From Bacilli bacterium (GTDB lineage: Bacteria > Bacillota_I > Bacilli_A > RF39 > UBA660): a stretch of 64,000 nt of DNA. Within the stretch, counting starts at the first letter, position 1, and every line of letters begins with the position of its first letter. The position numbers and the translations under genes were made by a program. Location of the stretch: contig JAFSEX010000032.1 of NCBI GenBank assembly GCA_017435465.1, positions 1 through 64,000 of the forward strand. The letters run 5' to 3'. Below, in pieces: positions 16,765 to 27,459 of this stretch. A model generated the notes under the pieces. The model was given only the letters and a program-made list of their open reading frames with translations. It was not told the origin of the DNA and did no database searches.

Positions 16765-17445
16765 ATGGGTCAAAAGGTTAGTCCAGTCGGACTTAGAATC
16801 GGTATAAATAAAGATTGGGAATCTAAATGGTATGCATCAAATAAAGATTTCGGTAAATTTTTAAATAACGATGTTAAAATCCGTAAATTTTTAGATAAAA
16901 AATTAAAAGATGCTGGTATTTCTACTATCTTAATTGAAAGAAATTCTAAATCCACAGAAGTTACAATCCATACATCAAAACCTGGTGTTATTATTGGACG
17001 CGGTGGAGAAGAAATCGAAAAATTAAAGAAAGAAGTATCAAAATTAGTAAACGAAGATATTCAAATTTCTATTATGGAAATTAAAAATCCAGATTTAATT
17101 GCTAAATTAGTTGCTGATAACATTGCTCACCAAATTGAAAACAGAGTATCATTCAGAAATGCTCAAAAGAAAGCAATCAGAAATGTTATGAAAGCTGGAG
17201 CTAAAGGAGTTAAAACTTTGGTATCTGGACGTTTAGGTGGAGCAGATATGGCTCGTAGTGAAGGATATAGTGAAGGAAATACTCCATTACATACTCTAAG
17301 AGCTGATATTGATTATGCAACAAGTGAAGCTGATACAACTTATGGAAAAATAGGTGTAAAAGTTTGGATTTACAAAGGTGAAATACTTCCTACTAAGAAA
17401 AATTCTAAAGGGGGTAATGCAAATGTTAATGCCAAAAAGAACTAA
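16765..17445 (+). CDS. rpsC: 30S ribosomal protein S3
   Basis: 226 residues. [18 protein letters not shown] start, KH domain with [15 protein letters not shown], then [21 protein letters not shown] short Asn/Lys-rich tail overlaps the first 23 bases of rplP. Confidence 0.98.
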   Translation: MGQKVSPVGLRIGINKDWESKWYASNKDFGKFLNNDVKIRKFLDKKLKDAGISTILIERNSKSTEVTIHTSKPGVIIGRGGEEIEKLKKEVSKLVNEDIQISIMEIKNPDLIAKLVADNIAHQIENRVSFRNAQKKAIRNVMKAGAKGVKTLVSGRLGGADMARSEGYSEGNTPLHTLRADIDYATSEADTTYGKIGVKVWIYKGEILPTKKNSKGGNANVNAKKN

Positions 17446-17854
17446 ATATAGAAAACCTCATAGAATTTCTTATGAAGGAAAAGCAAAAGGAAATACAAAA
17501 GTAAATTTTGGTGAATATGGGTTAATGGCTAAAGAAGGAGCTTGGATCAATGGTAGACAAATCGAAGCTGCTCGTATCGCTATGACTCGTTACATGAAAC
17601 GTGGTGGACGTGTTTGGATAAACATTTTCCCACACTTAGCAAAAACAAAACAACCACTTGAAACTCGTATGGGTAAAGGTAAAGGTAACGTTGAAGAATG
17701 GGTTGCTGTAGTAAAAGAAGGAAAAATCATGTTTGAAATCGGTGGAGTTTCAGAAGAAATTGCACGTGAAGCATTCAGATTAGCTTCTCACAAATTACCA
17801 ATCAAGTGTAAATTTGTTAAAAAAGAAGATGGTGGTGATACTAATGAAGGTTAA
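17423..17854 (+). CDS. rplP: 50S ribosomal protein L16
   Basis: 143 residues. The frame is open further upstream, but the start is the ATG giving [14 protein letters not shown], the family's normal beginning, preceded by AAAGGGGGT. KMFPH-type stretch [32 protein letters not shown] is typical. Overlaps the end of rpsC. Confidence 0.97.
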   Translation: MLMPKRTKYRKPHRISYEGKAKGNTKVNFGEYGLMAKEGAWINGRQIEAARIAMTRYMKRGGRVWINIFPHLAKTKQPLETRMGKGKGNVEEWVAVVKEGKIMFEIGGVSEEIAREAFRLASHKLPIKCKFVKKEDGGDTNEG

Positions 17855-18050
17855 TGAAATCAGAAATTTAACCACTGAAGAAATCAACAAAAAGATTGAA
17901 GAAACTAAAGAAGAATTATTTAACTTACGTTTTCAACAAGCAAGCGGAAATCTAGAAAAACCTTCAAGAATTAGAGAATTAAGAAGAACAGTTGCTAGAT
18001 TAAAAACTATCTTAGTTGAACGTGAAATGAATAAAGAAGAGGAGGCATAA
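17844..18050 (+). CDS. rpmC: 50S ribosomal protein L29
   Basis: 68 residues, a two-helix hairpin: [17 protein letters not shown]...[25 protein letters not shown]. The start was chosen as the ATG beginning MKVNEIRNL, which overlaps rplP by 11 bases; the longer upstream frame would be foreign to the family. Confidence 0.96.
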   Translation: MKVNEIRNLTTEEINKKIEETKEELFNLRFQQASGNLEKPSRIRELRRTVARLKTILVEREMNKEEEA

Positions 18051-18055
18051 TCCTT

Positions 18056-18313
18056 ATGAATACAAAAAAACGTGAACTTATTGGAAAAGTTGCTAGTGAT
18101 AAAAATGATAAAACAATCACAGTATTAGTTGAAACATATAAAAAAGATCCATTATATGGAAAAAGAGTAAAGTATTCTAAAAAATATACTGCACATGATG
18201 AACAAAATATTGCTAAAATTGGTGATACAGTTCGTATAGCTTTCACAAGACCATTATCTAAAACTAAAAGATATGAACTTGTAGAAGTTATAGAAAAAGC
18301 AGTAATTCTATAA
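18056..18313 (+). CDS. rpsQ: 30S ribosomal protein S17
   Basis: 85 residues; [21 protein letters not shown] and [22 protein letters not shown]. Primary 16S rRNA binder. Confidence 0.97.
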   Translation: MNTKKRELIGKVASDKNDKTITVLVETYKKDPLYGKRVKYSKKYTAHDEQNIAKIGDTVRIAFTRPLSKTKRYELVEVIEKAVIL

Positions 18314-18344
18314 TAACTCTTTTAGATGGAAGGAGGATTATCAA

Positions 18345-18713
18345 ATGATTCAACAACAAAGTATATTAAAAGTTGCTGATAACTCAGGAGCTCGTGAATT
18401 AATGGTAATTAGAGTTCTTGGTGGAAGTAAAGTAAAAACTGGTAACATTGGGGATATAGTTGTTGGTACTGTAAAAAAAGCTATACCTAATGGTACTGTT
18501 AAAAAAGGTAAAGTTGTAAAAGCTGTTGTAGTAAGAAGTAAATTTGGGGCAAGAAGAGAAGATGGTTCTTACATCAAATTTGACGATAATGCATGTGTTA
18601 TTATTAAAGATGATAAATCTCCAGTAGGAACTCGTGTATTAGGACCTGTAGCTCGTGAACTTAGGGATAAAGATTTTATGAAAATAGTTTCACTTGCTAA
18701 AGAAGTAATCTAG
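18345..18713 (+). CDS. rplN: 50S ribosomal protein L14
   Basis: 122 residues; [20 protein letters not shown] start and RGGSxxR-like [25 protein letters not shown]. Intersubunit bridge protein and RsfS docking site. GGAGG precedes it. Confidence 0.98.
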   Translation: MIQQQSILKVADNSGARELMVIRVLGGSKVKTGNIGDIVVGTVKKAIPNGTVKKGKVVKAVVVRSKFGARREDGSYIKFDDNACVIIKDDKSPVGTRVLGPVARELRDKDFMKIVSLAKEVI

Positions 18714-18734
18714 CCTTGAAAAGGAGGAAGAAAC

Positions 18735-19043
18735 ATGAATTTAAAAACAGGAGATAAAGTTATAGTTACCTGTGGAAAAGATAAAAACAAACAAGGTAAA
18801 ATAATTAAAACATTAGCTAAAGAAGATAAAGTTATTGTTGAAGGTGTTAATATTGTTAAAAAACATATTAAACCAACAAACGGTAAAGATGGTGGAATCG
18901 TTGAAGTTGAAGCACCAATTCATGTATCTAATGTTATGATTATTGATCCTAAAACTAATAAAAGAACAAGAATCGGTAAAGAATTAGACAAAAATGGTAA
19001 AAAAGTAAGAGTTACTAAAAAATCTAATTCTAAACTAGATTAA
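18735..19043 (+). CDS. rplX: 50S ribosomal protein L24
   Basis: 102 residues with a KOW motif near the start ([21 protein letters not shown]) and [12 protein letters not shown]. Assembly initiator of the large subunit. Confidence 0.97.
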   Translation: MNLKTGDKVIVTCGKDKNKQGKIIKTLAKEDKVIVEGVNIVKKHIKPTNGKDGGIVEVEAPIHVSNVMIIDPKTNKRTRIGKELDKNGKKVRVTKKSNSKLD

Positions 19044-19060
19044 TTGGAAGGAGGGTATTT

Positions 19061-19600
19061 ATGAACCGCCTAAAAGAAAAATATTTAAACGAAATTGTTC
19101 CTAGTTTAAAAGAAAAACATAACTATAAATCAGTTATGCAAGTTCCAAAAATAGAAAAAATAGTTATTAACATGGGTGTTGGTGATGCAAACCAAAATAG
19201 TAAATTAATTGATGCAGCTGTTGCTGATTTAGAATTAATTGCTGGTCAAAAACCTGTAATTACTAAAGCCAAAAAATCAATTGCTGGATTTAAATTAAGA
19301 GAAGGAGCACCTATTGGATGTAAAGTTACATTACGTGGGGAAAAAATGTATGATTTCTTAGAAAAATTAATCAGAATTTCATTACCTCGTGTAAAAGACT
19401 TCAGAGGTGTATCTAAGAAAAGCTTTGATGGTAGAGGAAACTATACTCTAGGAATTAAAGAACAACTAATTTTCTCTGAAATCGAATTTGATAACGTTGT
19501 TAAAGTTCGTGGTATGGATATAGTTATCGTTACTACTGCAAAAACAAATGAAGAAGCATTTGATTTATTAAGCTTAATTGGTATTCCATTTAAGAAGTAA
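19061..19600 (+). CDS. rplE: 50S ribosomal protein L5
   Basis: 179 residues; [47 protein letters not shown] and RDFRGVS-type [24 protein letters not shown]. 5S rRNA binder. Confidence 0.98.
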   Translation: MNRLKEKYLNEIVPSLKEKHNYKSVMQVPKIEKIVINMGVGDANQNSKLIDAAVADLELIAGQKPVITKAKKSIAGFKLREGAPIGCKVTLRGEKMYDFLEKLIRISLPRVKDFRGVSKKSFDGRGNYTLGIKEQLIFSEIEFDNVVKVRGMDIVIVTTAKTNEEAFDLLSLIGIPFKK

Positions 19601-19620
19601 TCTCGTAAAGGAGGATAAGT

Positions 19621-19806
19621 ATGGCAAAAAAAAGCATGATTGTTAAGGCTAACAAAAAACAAAAATTTAAAGTTCGTGAATACACAAGATGTGAAAGATG
19701 TGGAAGACCACACTCAGTAATGAGTAAATTCAAAATCTGTCGTATTTGTTTTAGAGAATTAGCATATAAGGGACAAATCCCTGGTGTTAAAAAATCTAGC
19801 TGGTAA
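19621..19806 (+). CDS. rpsZ: 30S ribosomal protein S14, zinc-binding type
   Basis: 61 residues, the short form. Zinc is held by C-x2-C in CERCGRPHS and C-x2-C in KICRICFRE. No second, zinc-free S14 lies in this window. Confidence 0.97.
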   Translation: MAKKSMIVKANKKQKFKVREYTRCERCGRPHSVMSKFKICRICFRELAYKGQIPGVKKSSW

Positions 19807-19826
19807 AAAGGGAAGGGAGGATTATT

Positions 19827-20228
19827 ATGGTATTAACTGACCCAATAGCAGATATGCTTACAAGAATTCGTAACGCTAATTCAATGCGTTATACAAAAGT
19901 TGAAGTTCCTGTTTCTAAAGTTAAATTAGAAATAGCTAGAATTTTAAAAGAAGAAGGATTCATTAGTGGATTCGAAGTAGAAAAAAGAGAAAAAGAAGAT
20001 GATATGATTATATTATCATTAAAATACGGAAACAAAAAAGAAAGAGTAATTACTGGATTAAAACGTATTTCAAAACCAGGATTACGTGTTTATGCTAAAG
20101 TTGATGAAGTTCCAAGAGTATTAAATGGTTTAGGAATTGCAATCATTTCAACTTCTAAAGGTATTATGACTGATAAGAAAGCACGTGAAGAACAAGTTGG
20201 TGGAGAAGTACTAGCTTATATTTGGTAA
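19827..20228 (+). CDS. rpsH: 30S ribosomal protein S8
   Basis: 133 residues; [14 protein letters not shown] start and [28 protein letters not shown] end, both diagnostic. In other bacteria it represses the spc operon. Confidence 0.98.
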   Translation: MVLTDPIADMLTRIRNANSMRYTKVEVPVSKVKLEIARILKEEGFISGFEVEKREKEDDMIILSLKYGNKKERVITGLKRISKPGLRVYAKVDEVPRVLNGLGIAIISTSKGIMTDKKAREEQVGGEVLAYIW

Positions 20229-20247
20229 AACTTAAGGAGGTGTCTTT

Positions 20248-20787
20248 ATGAGTCGTATAGGAAATAGAATTTTAACAGTACCTGAAGGTGTAGAAGTTTC
20301 TATTCAAGATAGTATCGTTACAGTAAAAGGTGCATTAGGTGAATTATCATGCGATGTATCAAATTATATTACTGTTGAAGTAGCTGATAATCAAATTACA
20401 GTAAAAAGAATTAACGAAACAAAAATTGCTAAACAAATGCATGGTACTGCAAATGCTAATATCGCTAATATGATCGAAGGTGTTACTAAAGGTTACGTAA
20501 AAGGATTAGAAATTCTTGGTGTAGGTTACCGTTTTCAACCAAAAGGTGACAAATTAGTTATCAATGCTGGTTATTCACATCCAGTTGAACTAGAAGTACC
20601 TGCTGGTTTAAAAGTTGAAGGTGTAAGTAATACTGAAATCACTGTTAAAGGTATTGACAAACAAGCAGTTGGTGAATTTGCTGCAAATATTCGTAAAGTA
20701 AGACAACCTGAACCATATAAAGGTAAAGGTATTCGTTATAAAGGTGAACACATCCGTCGTAAAGAAGGAAAGAAAGCATCAAAATAA
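20248..20787 (+). CDS. rplF: 50S ribosomal protein L6
   Basis: 179 residues, two L6 repeats; MSRIGNRILTVPEGVEV start, GVGYRFQPKGDKLVINAGYSHPV and the C-terminal PEPYKGKGIRYKGEHIRRKEGKK. Confidence 0.98.
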   Translation: MSRIGNRILTVPEGVEVSIQDSIVTVKGALGELSCDVSNYITVEVADNQITVKRINETKIAKQMHGTANANIANMIEGVTKGYVKGLEILGVGYRFQPKGDKLVINAGYSHPVELEVPAGLKVEGVSNTEITVKGIDKQAVGEFAANIRKVRQPEPYKGKGIRYKGEHIRRKEGKKASK

Positions 20788-20807
20788 GGTAAAGGAGAGA
20801 TAAGATT

Positions 20808-21170
20808 ATGGTAAATAAGGTATCTCGTAATGAAGTACGTAAAATAAGACATGCAAGGGTTAGATCTAAAATTTCTGGTACTCCTGATGTTCCAAGATTA
20901 AATGTATTTAGATCAAATTCAAACATTTCAGTTCAAATAATTGATGATGTTAATGCAGTTACACTTGTTAGTGCTTCATCATTAGACAAATCATTAAAAA
21001 TTGAAAACGGTTCAAACATTGAAGCGGCTAAAATAGTTGGAAAATCTATTGCTGAAAAAGCTAAAAAAGCAAATATTAATAAAGTAGTTTTCGATAGAGG
21101 TGGATACCTATATCATGGACGTGTTAAAGCTTTAGCAGAAGCTGCACGTGAAAATGGATTAGAATTTTAG
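20808..21170 (+). CDS. rplR: 50S ribosomal protein L18
   Basis: 120 residues; [31 protein letters not shown] and [28 protein letters not shown]. 5S rRNA partner of L5. Confidence 0.97.
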   Translation: MVNKVSRNEVRKIRHARVRSKISGTPDVPRLNVFRSNSNISVQIIDDVNAVTLVSASSLDKSLKIENGSNIEAAKIVGKSIAEKAKKANINKVVFDRGGYLYHGRVKALAEAARENGLEF

Positions 21171-21185
21171 AAGGAGGGTATAGAA

Positions 21186-21695
21186 ATGAAAGAAAAGAAA
21201 TATAACCCACCAAAGAAAATATATGACGAAGAAGTAATCGCAATTAATCGTGTTACTAAAGTTACAAAAGGTGGTCGTCATTTTAGATTTAGCGCAACAG
21301 TAGTTGTTGGAGATAAAAAGGGTAAAGTTGGATTAGGTACTGGTAAAGCTAATGAAGTTCCTGATGCAATTAAGAAAGCTATTCAAGCAGCTACTAAAAA
21401 CATTATCGTAGTACCAATTGTTGATAACAGAACTATTCCACATGACGCTATTGGTGTTAGTGGAGCAGCTAAAATTCTTGTTAAACCAGCAGCAGCTGGG
21501 TCTGGAGTTATTGCAGGAGGTCCAGTTCGTGCTGTACTAGAACTTGCTGGTATCCGTGACGTTGTATCTAAATCACTTGGTTCAAACACAAAAATTAATA
21601 TGGCTCGTGCTACAATGGAAGCTCTTAAATCACAAAAAACTGTTGAACATGTTGCAAAACTAAGAGGGAAAACAGTAGAGGAGATTTTAGGATAA
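21186..21695 (+). CDS. rpsE: 30S ribosomal protein S5
   Basis: 169 residues; [29 protein letters not shown] and [27 protein letters not shown]. Its stop overlaps the rplO start by one base, so no room is left for rpmD (L30), which usually sits between them. Confidence 0.98.
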   Translation: MKEKKYNPPKKIYDEEVIAINRVTKVTKGGRHFRFSATVVVGDKKGKVGLGTGKANEVPDAIKKAIQAATKNIIVVPIVDNRTIPHDAIGVSGAAKILVKPAAAGSGVIAGGPVRAVLELAGIRDVVSKSLGSNTKINMARATMEALKSQKTVEHVAKLRGKTVEEILG

Positions 21696-22138
21696 TGAAA
21701 TTACATGAATTACAACCAAATGAAGGTTCAGTAAAAAACCGTAAAAGAGTTGGTAGAGGTCCAGGTAGTGGACTTGGAAAAACAAGTGGTAAAGGGCATA
21801 AAGGACAAAACGCTAGAAGTGGTGGAGGAGTAAGACCTGGTTTCGAAGGTGGGCAACTTCCATTATTCAGACGTTTACCAAAAAGAGGATTTAGTAATGC
21901 AATGTTTAAAAAAGAATATGCTGTTATTAATCTAGATGATTTAAATAGATTCAATGATGGTGATGTTGTTACTCCAGAATTATTAAAAGAATTAGGAATA
22001 GTTAAAAAACAATTATGTGGTATTAAGGTATTAGGAAATGGTAACTTAGAAAAGAAAGTTACAGTTCGTGCACACAAATTTAGTGAAAGTGCAAAATCAA
22101 AAATAGAAGCATCAGGTGGAAAAGTAGAGGTGATCTAA
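21695..22138 (+). CDS. rplO: 50S ribosomal protein L15
   Basis: 147 residues; [37 protein letters not shown] and the [18 protein letters not shown] block. Confidence 0.98.
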   Translation: MKLHELQPNEGSVKNRKRVGRGPGSGLGKTSGKGHKGQNARSGGGVRPGFEGGQLPLFRRLPKRGFSNAMFKKEYAVINLDDLNRFNDGDVVTPELLKELGIVKKQLCGIKVLGNGNLEKKVTVRAHKFSESAKSKIEASGGKVEVI

Positions 22139-22139
22139 T

Positions 22140-23423
22140 ATGTTTGCTACTTTAAAGCAAATATTTAAACCTACTAACAAGGATTTAAGAAACAGATTAC
22201 TATTTACTTTAGCAGTACTATTTATATTCAAAGTTGGAACAACTATAAGAATTCCTGGAACAGAAAATTTAACTGATAATTTAGGATTTCTAGAACTTAT
22301 TAATGCAATGGGTGGTGGAGCGTTAAAACAATTCTCTATCTTTGCATTAGGGGTAATGCCATATATAACTGCTTCAATTATTATTGAACTATTATCTATG
22401 GATATAATCCCATATTTATCAGAATTAAATAAACAAGGTCATACAGGTAGACAAAAGAAAAATCAAATCACACGTTATGTTGGTATTATATTTGCTTTTG
22501 TTCAAGGATTCGCTTATTCATTCGCATTCTTAGGTACATCTGGTGGTGCGATGGAATATATTAGAGTTGCTACTATTATGACAGCAGGAACTGCATTCTT
22601 ATTATGGTTAGGTGACCAAATTACTCAAAAAGGTATTGGAAACGGTATATCATTAATAATTATGGCAGGTATCTTAGCAAGTATTCCAACAATGTTTATA
22701 GATGCTTTTACAGAATTAGTAAAATTTGATAGTTTACAAACTATATTTATAGGTAGTATTTCTTATTTAGTCTTTGTTGCAATTTATTTATTAATAGTAA
22801 TTGGAGTTATCTATGTACAAGAAGCAGAAAGAAGATTACCAATGCAATATGCAAACAGAACAACAAGTTCTTATGGTGGTCAACAAGCATATATGCCTTT
22901 AAGAATTAATTCTTCAGGTGTTATGCCTGTAATCTTTGCTTCAAGTTTAATAGCAATTCCAGCTACTATTGCACAATTTATTAAAAACGAAAGTTTCACA
23001 TTATTTGTTAATAAATATTTAAATTATAATACACCTATTGGATTTACACTTTATATATTATTAATATTGTTCTTTGCTTATTTCTATGTATTCTTACAAA
23101 TGAATCCAGAACAAATGGCTGAAGATTTACAAAAAAATGGAGGATATATTCCTGGAATAAAACCAGGAAAAGATACTTGTAAATATATTAAACAAGTTCT
23201 ATCTAGATTAACTATTGTTGGTGCGCTATTCCTAGCAGTAATTGCTGGATTACCAATTATATTTACTAATATTTCTAAATTACCATCAAGTATTACAATT
23301 GGTGGGACAGGATTATTAATCGTAGTTGGTGTTGCTCTAGAAACATATAAACAAATGGAAAGTTCATTAGTAAGTCGTAGTTATAAAAAAGCAGGAAATA
23401 GAAGAGGACGTAAAAAAGCATAA
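22140..23423 (+). CDS. secY: Preprotein translocase subunit SecY
   Basis: 427 residues, ten membrane helices. Pore subunit of the Sec channel. NLLRNAM-like MFATLKQIFKPTNKDLRNRLLFTLAVLFIF start, plug region GGGALKQFSIFALGVMPYITASII, and YVQEAERRLPMQYANR before the central gate. Starts two bases after rplO. Confidence 0.97.
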   Translation: MFATLKQIFKPTNKDLRNRLLFTLAVLFIFKVGTTIRIPGTENLTDNLGFLELINAMGGGALKQFSIFALGVMPYITASIIIELLSMDIIPYLSELNKQGHTGRQKKNQITRYVGIIFAFVQGFAYSFAFLGTSGGAMEYIRVATIMTAGTAFLLWLGDQITQKGIGNGISLIIMAGILASIPTMFIDAFTELVKFDSLQTIFIGSISYLVFVAIYLLIVIGVIYVQEAERRLPMQYANRTTSSYGGQQAYMPLRINSSGVMPVIFASSLIAIPATIAQFIKNESFTLFVNKYLNYNTPIGFTLYILLILFFAYFYVFLQMNPEQMAEDLQKNGGYIPGIKPGKDTCKYIKQVLSRLTIVGALFLAVIAGLPIIFTNISKLPSSITIGGTGLLIVVGVALETYKQMESSLVSRSYKKAGNRRGRKKA

Positions 23424-23424
23424 T

Positions 23425-24078
23425 ATGCAAAAAAACATTATATTTATTGCGCCACCTGCCGCTGGTAAGGGTACGCAATCTGAAATATTAAAAAATGAAT
23501 TCAATCTTGCTCATATTTCAACTGGTGATTTATTAAGAGAAGAATCTAAAAAAGATAATGATTTAGGTAAATATATAAAAGAACAAATGACTGCTGGTAA
23601 TTTAATTAGTGATGATATTGTTACTGAATTACTAGAAAAAAGATTACAAAATGATGATTGTAATAATGGATATATCTTAGATGGTTATCCAAGAAATGTT
23701 AATCAAGCAAACATTTTAAATGAATTATTAACTAAATTAGATAAACAAATTAATTATGTATTTTACTTAAGTATTGATAAGGATATCGCAATGAAAAGAG
23801 CTTGTGGTAGACTTGGATGCCCAAAATGTGGTAAAATATATAATATGTATTTTGAAGAAATGAAACCAAGTGTTTCAAATGTTTGCGATAAATGTGGCGT
23901 AGAATTAAATCATCGTGATGATGATAATGAAGAATCATTTAATAAAAGATTTGATACATATATTAATTCTACTAAACCATTATTAGAATATTATAAAGAT
24001 TTACTTTATACAATTGATAGTGGACTTGGAAAAGAAAAAACAAGCGAAACTATTAACAAAATTTTAACTAAAAAATAA
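23425..24078 (+). CDS. adk: Adenylate kinase, zinc-lid type, with altered P-loop
   Basis: 217 residues. Balances ATP, ADP and AMP. The LID has four cysteines (CPKCG and CDKCG), as in zinc-binding Gram-positive enzymes, and AMP site residues ISTGDLLREE and GYPRN are normal. The P-loop reads APPAAGKGTQ, where most enzymes have GPPGAGKGTQ: two glycines became alanine. The lysine and the GKGT core remain, so activity is likely. Usual place after secY. Confidence 0.96.
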   Translation: MQKNIIFIAPPAAGKGTQSEILKNEFNLAHISTGDLLREESKKDNDLGKYIKEQMTAGNLISDDIVTELLEKRLQNDDCNNGYILDGYPRNVNQANILNELLTKLDKQINYVFYLSIDKDIAMKRACGRLGCPKCGKIYNMYFEEMKPSVSNVCDKCGVELNHRDDDNEESFNKRFDTYINSTKPLLEYYKDLLYTIDSGLGKEKTSETINKILTKK

Positions 24079-24098
24079 TTAAAAAAGGGGATGTTAAA

Positions 24099-24845
24099 AT
24101 GATAACTATTAAAACCCCAAGAGAAATAGAGTTATTAAGAAAAGCAGGAAATATAGTATATAAAACACATCAGTATTTACAACCATTTATTAAAGAAGGT
24201 ATTACAACAGATAAACTTAATGAACTTGCTCATAACTTTATTTTAAAACAAGATGCAACTCCATCATTTCTAGGATATAATAATTATCCTAAATCAATTT
24301 GTGTATCAGTTAATGAACAAGTTGTACATGGTATTTCTTCTTCTTATAAATTAAGAAAAGGGGATATAGTTTCAATTGATATTGGAGCATGTTACCAAGG
24401 ATATCATGGGGATTCAGCTTGGACATATATTATAGGGGAACCTACAAATGATGCTAAAAGATTAATGGATGGAACAAAAGAAGCTTTGTATGAAGGGCTT
24501 AAAGCTATCAAACCGGGAAACCATATTGGTGATATTGGTTTGGCAGTAGAAAAATGTGCTAAAAAATACAACCTTAGTGTTGTAAGAGAATTAGTAGGTC
24601 ATGGTGTTGGTGCTGCCTTACATGAAGAACCAGATGTTCCTAATTTTTCAATGAAAAATAAAGGACCACTTTTAAAAGAAGGTATGGTTATTGCAGTAGA
24701 ACCAATGCTTAACTTAGGTAGTAGACATGTTGTTGTAGAGGATGATGACTGGACAATAATTACCTATGATAGAAAACCATCTGCACACTATGAACATACT
24801 GTTTTAGTAACCAAAGATGGATATGAAATATTAACAGGAGAGTGA
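24099..24845 (+). CDS. map: Methionine aminopeptidase, type I
   Basis: 248 residues. Removes initiator methionine. Metal ligands are visible in [43 protein letters not shown] and the C-terminal YEHTVLVT. The stop TGA overlaps sequence just upstream of infA. Confidence 0.97.
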   Translation: MITIKTPREIELLRKAGNIVYKTHQYLQPFIKEGITTDKLNELAHNFILKQDATPSFLGYNNYPKSICVSVNEQVVHGISSSYKLRKGDIVSIDIGACYQGYHGDSAWTYIIGEPTNDAKRLMDGTKEALYEGLKAIKPGNHIGDIGLAVEKCAKKYNLSVVRELVGHGVGAALHEEPDVPNFSMKNKGPLLKEGMVIAVEPMLNLGSRHVVVEDDDWTIITYDRKPSAHYEHTVLVTKDGYEILTGE

Positions 24846-24850
24846 GAAAG

Positions 24851-25194
<344 letters not shown>

Positions 25195-25208
25195 TGGAGG
25201 TGTAATAT

Positions 25209-25583
25209 ATGGCACGTATTAAAGGTGTAGATATCCCAAATGATAAAAGATTAGAAATTTCTTTAACTTATATTTTCGGTATTGGTAAAAGTTTAGCAGG
25301 ACAAATCTGTGCTGATGCTAAAATCGATAAAAACAGAAGAGTAAAAGATTTATCTGAAGAAGAATTAAACGTAATTCGTGATCAAGTTTCTAATTATATT
25401 ATCGAAGGTGATTTAAGACGTGAAGTTAGTACAAATATCAAAACTAAAATGGAAATAAATTCTTACGAAGGATCACGTCACAAAAAAGGATTACCTGTAA
25501 GAGGTCAAAGAACAAGCAGAAATTGTAGAAACTGTAAAGCTCATAAAGGACCTAAAAAGGTAATTGCAAATAAGAAAAAGTAA
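25209..25583 (+). CDS. rpsM: 30S ribosomal protein S13
   Basis: 124 residues; [29 protein letters not shown] and the C-terminal [23 protein letters not shown] tail reaching the P-site. The tail holds a CRNC pair. Confidence 0.98.
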   Translation: MARIKGVDIPNDKRLEISLTYIFGIGKSLAGQICADAKIDKNRRVKDLSEEELNVIRDQVSNYIIEGDLRREVSTNIKTKMEINSYEGSRHKKGLPVRGQRTSRNCRNCKAHKGPKKVIANKKK

Positions 25584-25606
25584 TCAAATAAAAGGAGGTT
25601 ATTATA

Positions 25607-25990
25607 ATGGCTTATAAAACAAGAAAACGTAAAGTAAAGAGAAATGTGCCTGAAGGTCAAGCACATATTCATTCTACTTATAATAATTCAATCGTTACAA
25701 TTACTGACAAAGAAGGGAATGTAATTAGTTGGGCTTCTGCTGGAACATTAGGTTTCAAAGGAAGTAAAAAAAGTACTCCTTTTGCTGCTGGTATGAGTGC
25801 AGAAGCAGCCGGTAAAGTTGCAGTAGAAAGCGGAATGAAAAAAGTTCAAGTTTATGTTAAAGGATTAGGACCAGGACGTGAAACTGCAATTAGATCATTA
25901 CAAACTGCAGGGTTAGAAATTACTGAAATAATCGATGTAACACCTATACCACACAATGGATGTCGTCCACCAAAACGTCCTCGTAACTAA
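25607..25990 (+). CDS. rpsK: 30S ribosomal protein S11
   Basis: 127 residues; [44 protein letters not shown] and [18 protein letters not shown] end. rpsD, often next, is not here. Confidence 0.98.
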   Translation: MAYKTRKRKVKRNVPEGQAHIHSTYNNSIVTITDKEGNVISWASAGTLGFKGSKKSTPFAAGMSAEAAGKVAVESGMKKVQVYVKGLGPGRETAIRSLQTAGLEITEIIDVTPIPHNGCRPPKRPRN

Positions 25991-26008
25991 GAAAGGGAGT
26001 GTGCGAAA

Positions 26009-26962
26009 GTGTTGAAATTTGAAAAACCAGAATATAAAGTAACTGAATATGTTGAAAGTAGCAGTTATGGTAAGTTTGAATTAGAACCACTTGAAAGAGG
26101 TTTTGGAACAACATTAGGAAATGCATTAAGAAGAGTTATGTTATCTTCATTACCAGGTAGTGCTATTACTAGTATTAAAATTGATGGAGTTCTACATGAA
26201 TTCCAAACTATCGAAGGTGTAGTTGAAGATGTAACAAGTATAATTTTAAATTTAAAAGGTGTTGTAATTAAAAATCATTCTAATGATGAAAATAAAACAA
26301 TTAGAATTAACGTTAAAGGTGAAAAAGTTGTTACAGCAGCTGATTTTGAAACAGATTCTGATATTGAAATCATCAATAAAGATCAAGTTATTGCAACTGT
26401 TAGCGAAGGTGGAAAATTTGTATTAGAAGCCACAGTTGGTAATGGTAGAGGATATGTTAGATGTGATGAACAAAAATCTTTATTAGGAAATTTAAAAGTT
26501 GGTGTTATTCCAATAGATTCACTATATTCTCCAATTGAAAGAATTAGCTATGAAGTTGAAAATGCGCGTGTTGGACAAAATGAAAACTATGATAAATTAA
26601 TCATGAATGTTTGGACAAATGGTGCAATGAAACCTGAAGAAGCTATTGCTTTAGCTGGTAGAATTTTAGTTGAACATTTAGAAATTGTTACTCAAATAGA
26701 TTCAATTGCTGATGTTAAAGGTTTAATGAACGAAAAAGTAGAAGATCCAAGATTGAAAACATTACAAACTCCAATCGAAGATTTAGACTTCTCTGTTCGT
26801 GCTTATAACTGCTTGAAGAGAGCTTCATTATTAACTGTTCAAGACATCACTAATAAGAGTGAAAATGAAATGATGAAAATCCGTAATTTAGGTAAAAAAT
26901 CTTTAAAAGAAGTTATTGATAAAATTAAAGATATGGGACTTAAATTTAGAGATGATGACTAG
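26009..26962 (+). CDS. rpoA: RNA polymerase alpha subunit
   Basis: 317 residues. N-terminal dimer domain (ERGFGTTLGNALRRVMLSSLPG, VIPIDSLYSPIERISYEVE) and C-terminal domain from about 245 (LDFSVRAYNCLKRASLLTVQDI...IRNLGKKSLKEVIDKI) that binds UP elements. The start is a GTG followed at once by TTG; either gives a sensible beginning near LKFEKPEYKV. GGGAG precedes it. Confidence 0.98.
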   Translation: MLKFEKPEYKVTEYVESSSYGKFELEPLERGFGTTLGNALRRVMLSSLPGSAITSIKIDGVLHEFQTIEGVVEDVTSIILNLKGVVIKNHSNDENKTIRINVKGEKVVTAADFETDSDIEIINKDQVIATVSEGGKFVLEATVGNGRGYVRCDEQKSLLGNLKVGVIPIDSLYSPIERISYEVENARVGQNENYDKLIMNVWTNGAMKPEEAIALAGRILVEHLEIVTQIDSIADVKGLMNEKVEDPRLKTLQTPIEDLDFSVRAYNCLKRASLLTVQDITNKSENEMMKIRNLGKKSLKEVIDKIKDMGLKFRDDD

Positions 26963-26980
26963 TAAAAGGAGGTAGACAGT

Positions 26981-27334
26981 ATGTATAGAAAATTAGGAAG
27001 AGATAATAAACATAGAAGAAGTTTACTTGCTAGTCAAGTAAAAAATCTAATCATGTATGAAAGAATTGAAACTACTGATACAAGAGCTAAAGAAACTCGT
27101 AAATTTGCTGAAAAAATGATTTCTTATGGTAAAGATGGTAGTTTAGTAGCTAGAAGAAAAGCATTAGCTTTCTTACATAATGATAAAGAAGTTGTTAATA
27201 AAATATTTAATGTATTAGCGCCTAGATATGCTAATAGAAATGGTGGATATACTAGAATTCTAAAACTAAATGAAAGAAGAGGAGACGACGCTTTAATGGT
27301 TGTTTTAGAATTAGTTAAAGAAGAAGAAAAATAA
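26981..27334 (+). CDS. rplQ: 50S ribosomal protein L17
   Basis: 117 residues; [44 protein letters not shown]. Last gene of the ribosomal run, followed by a strong terminator. Confidence 0.98.
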   Translation: MYRKLGRDNKHRRSLLASQVKNLIMYERIETTDTRAKETRKFAEKMISYGKDGSLVARRKALAFLHNDKEVVNKIFNVLAPRYANRNGGYTRILKLNERRGDDALMVVLELVKEEEK

Positions 27335-27350
27335 TTTGTGTTCTAAAAAT

Positions 27351-27393
27351 AAAAGTTTTCGACGCTTTTAATAAGTTGTTGAAAACTTTTTTT
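27351..27393 (+). terminator. Intrinsic terminator ending the ribosomal gene run
   Basis: Thirteen-base stem AAAAGTTTTCGAC / GTTGAAAACTTTT with one G-T pair and T tail. Confidence 0.9.
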
Positions 27394-27406
27394 GAGTTTT
27401 CTTTTT

Positions 27407-27435
27407 TTGACATTATTATCATATTATTATATAAT
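27407..27435 (+). promoter_or_regulatory. Consensus sigma-A promoter
   Basis: TTGACA, 17 bases, TATAAT: a perfect match. It sits inside the apparent 5' extension of the next reading frame, which shows that the true start lies downstream. Confidence 0.9.
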
Positions 27436-27459
27436 ACACTCAGATTTGAAGGTGATATT

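Noticed and set aside
17378-17422. Longer L16 start
   Set aside because: It overlaps S3 coding, has no RBS and is not part of the family's N-terminus.
27376-27459. N-terminal extension of the coiled-coil protein
   Set aside because: It would include the rplQ terminator and a perfect promoter; the TTG at 27460 with a good RBS is the better start.
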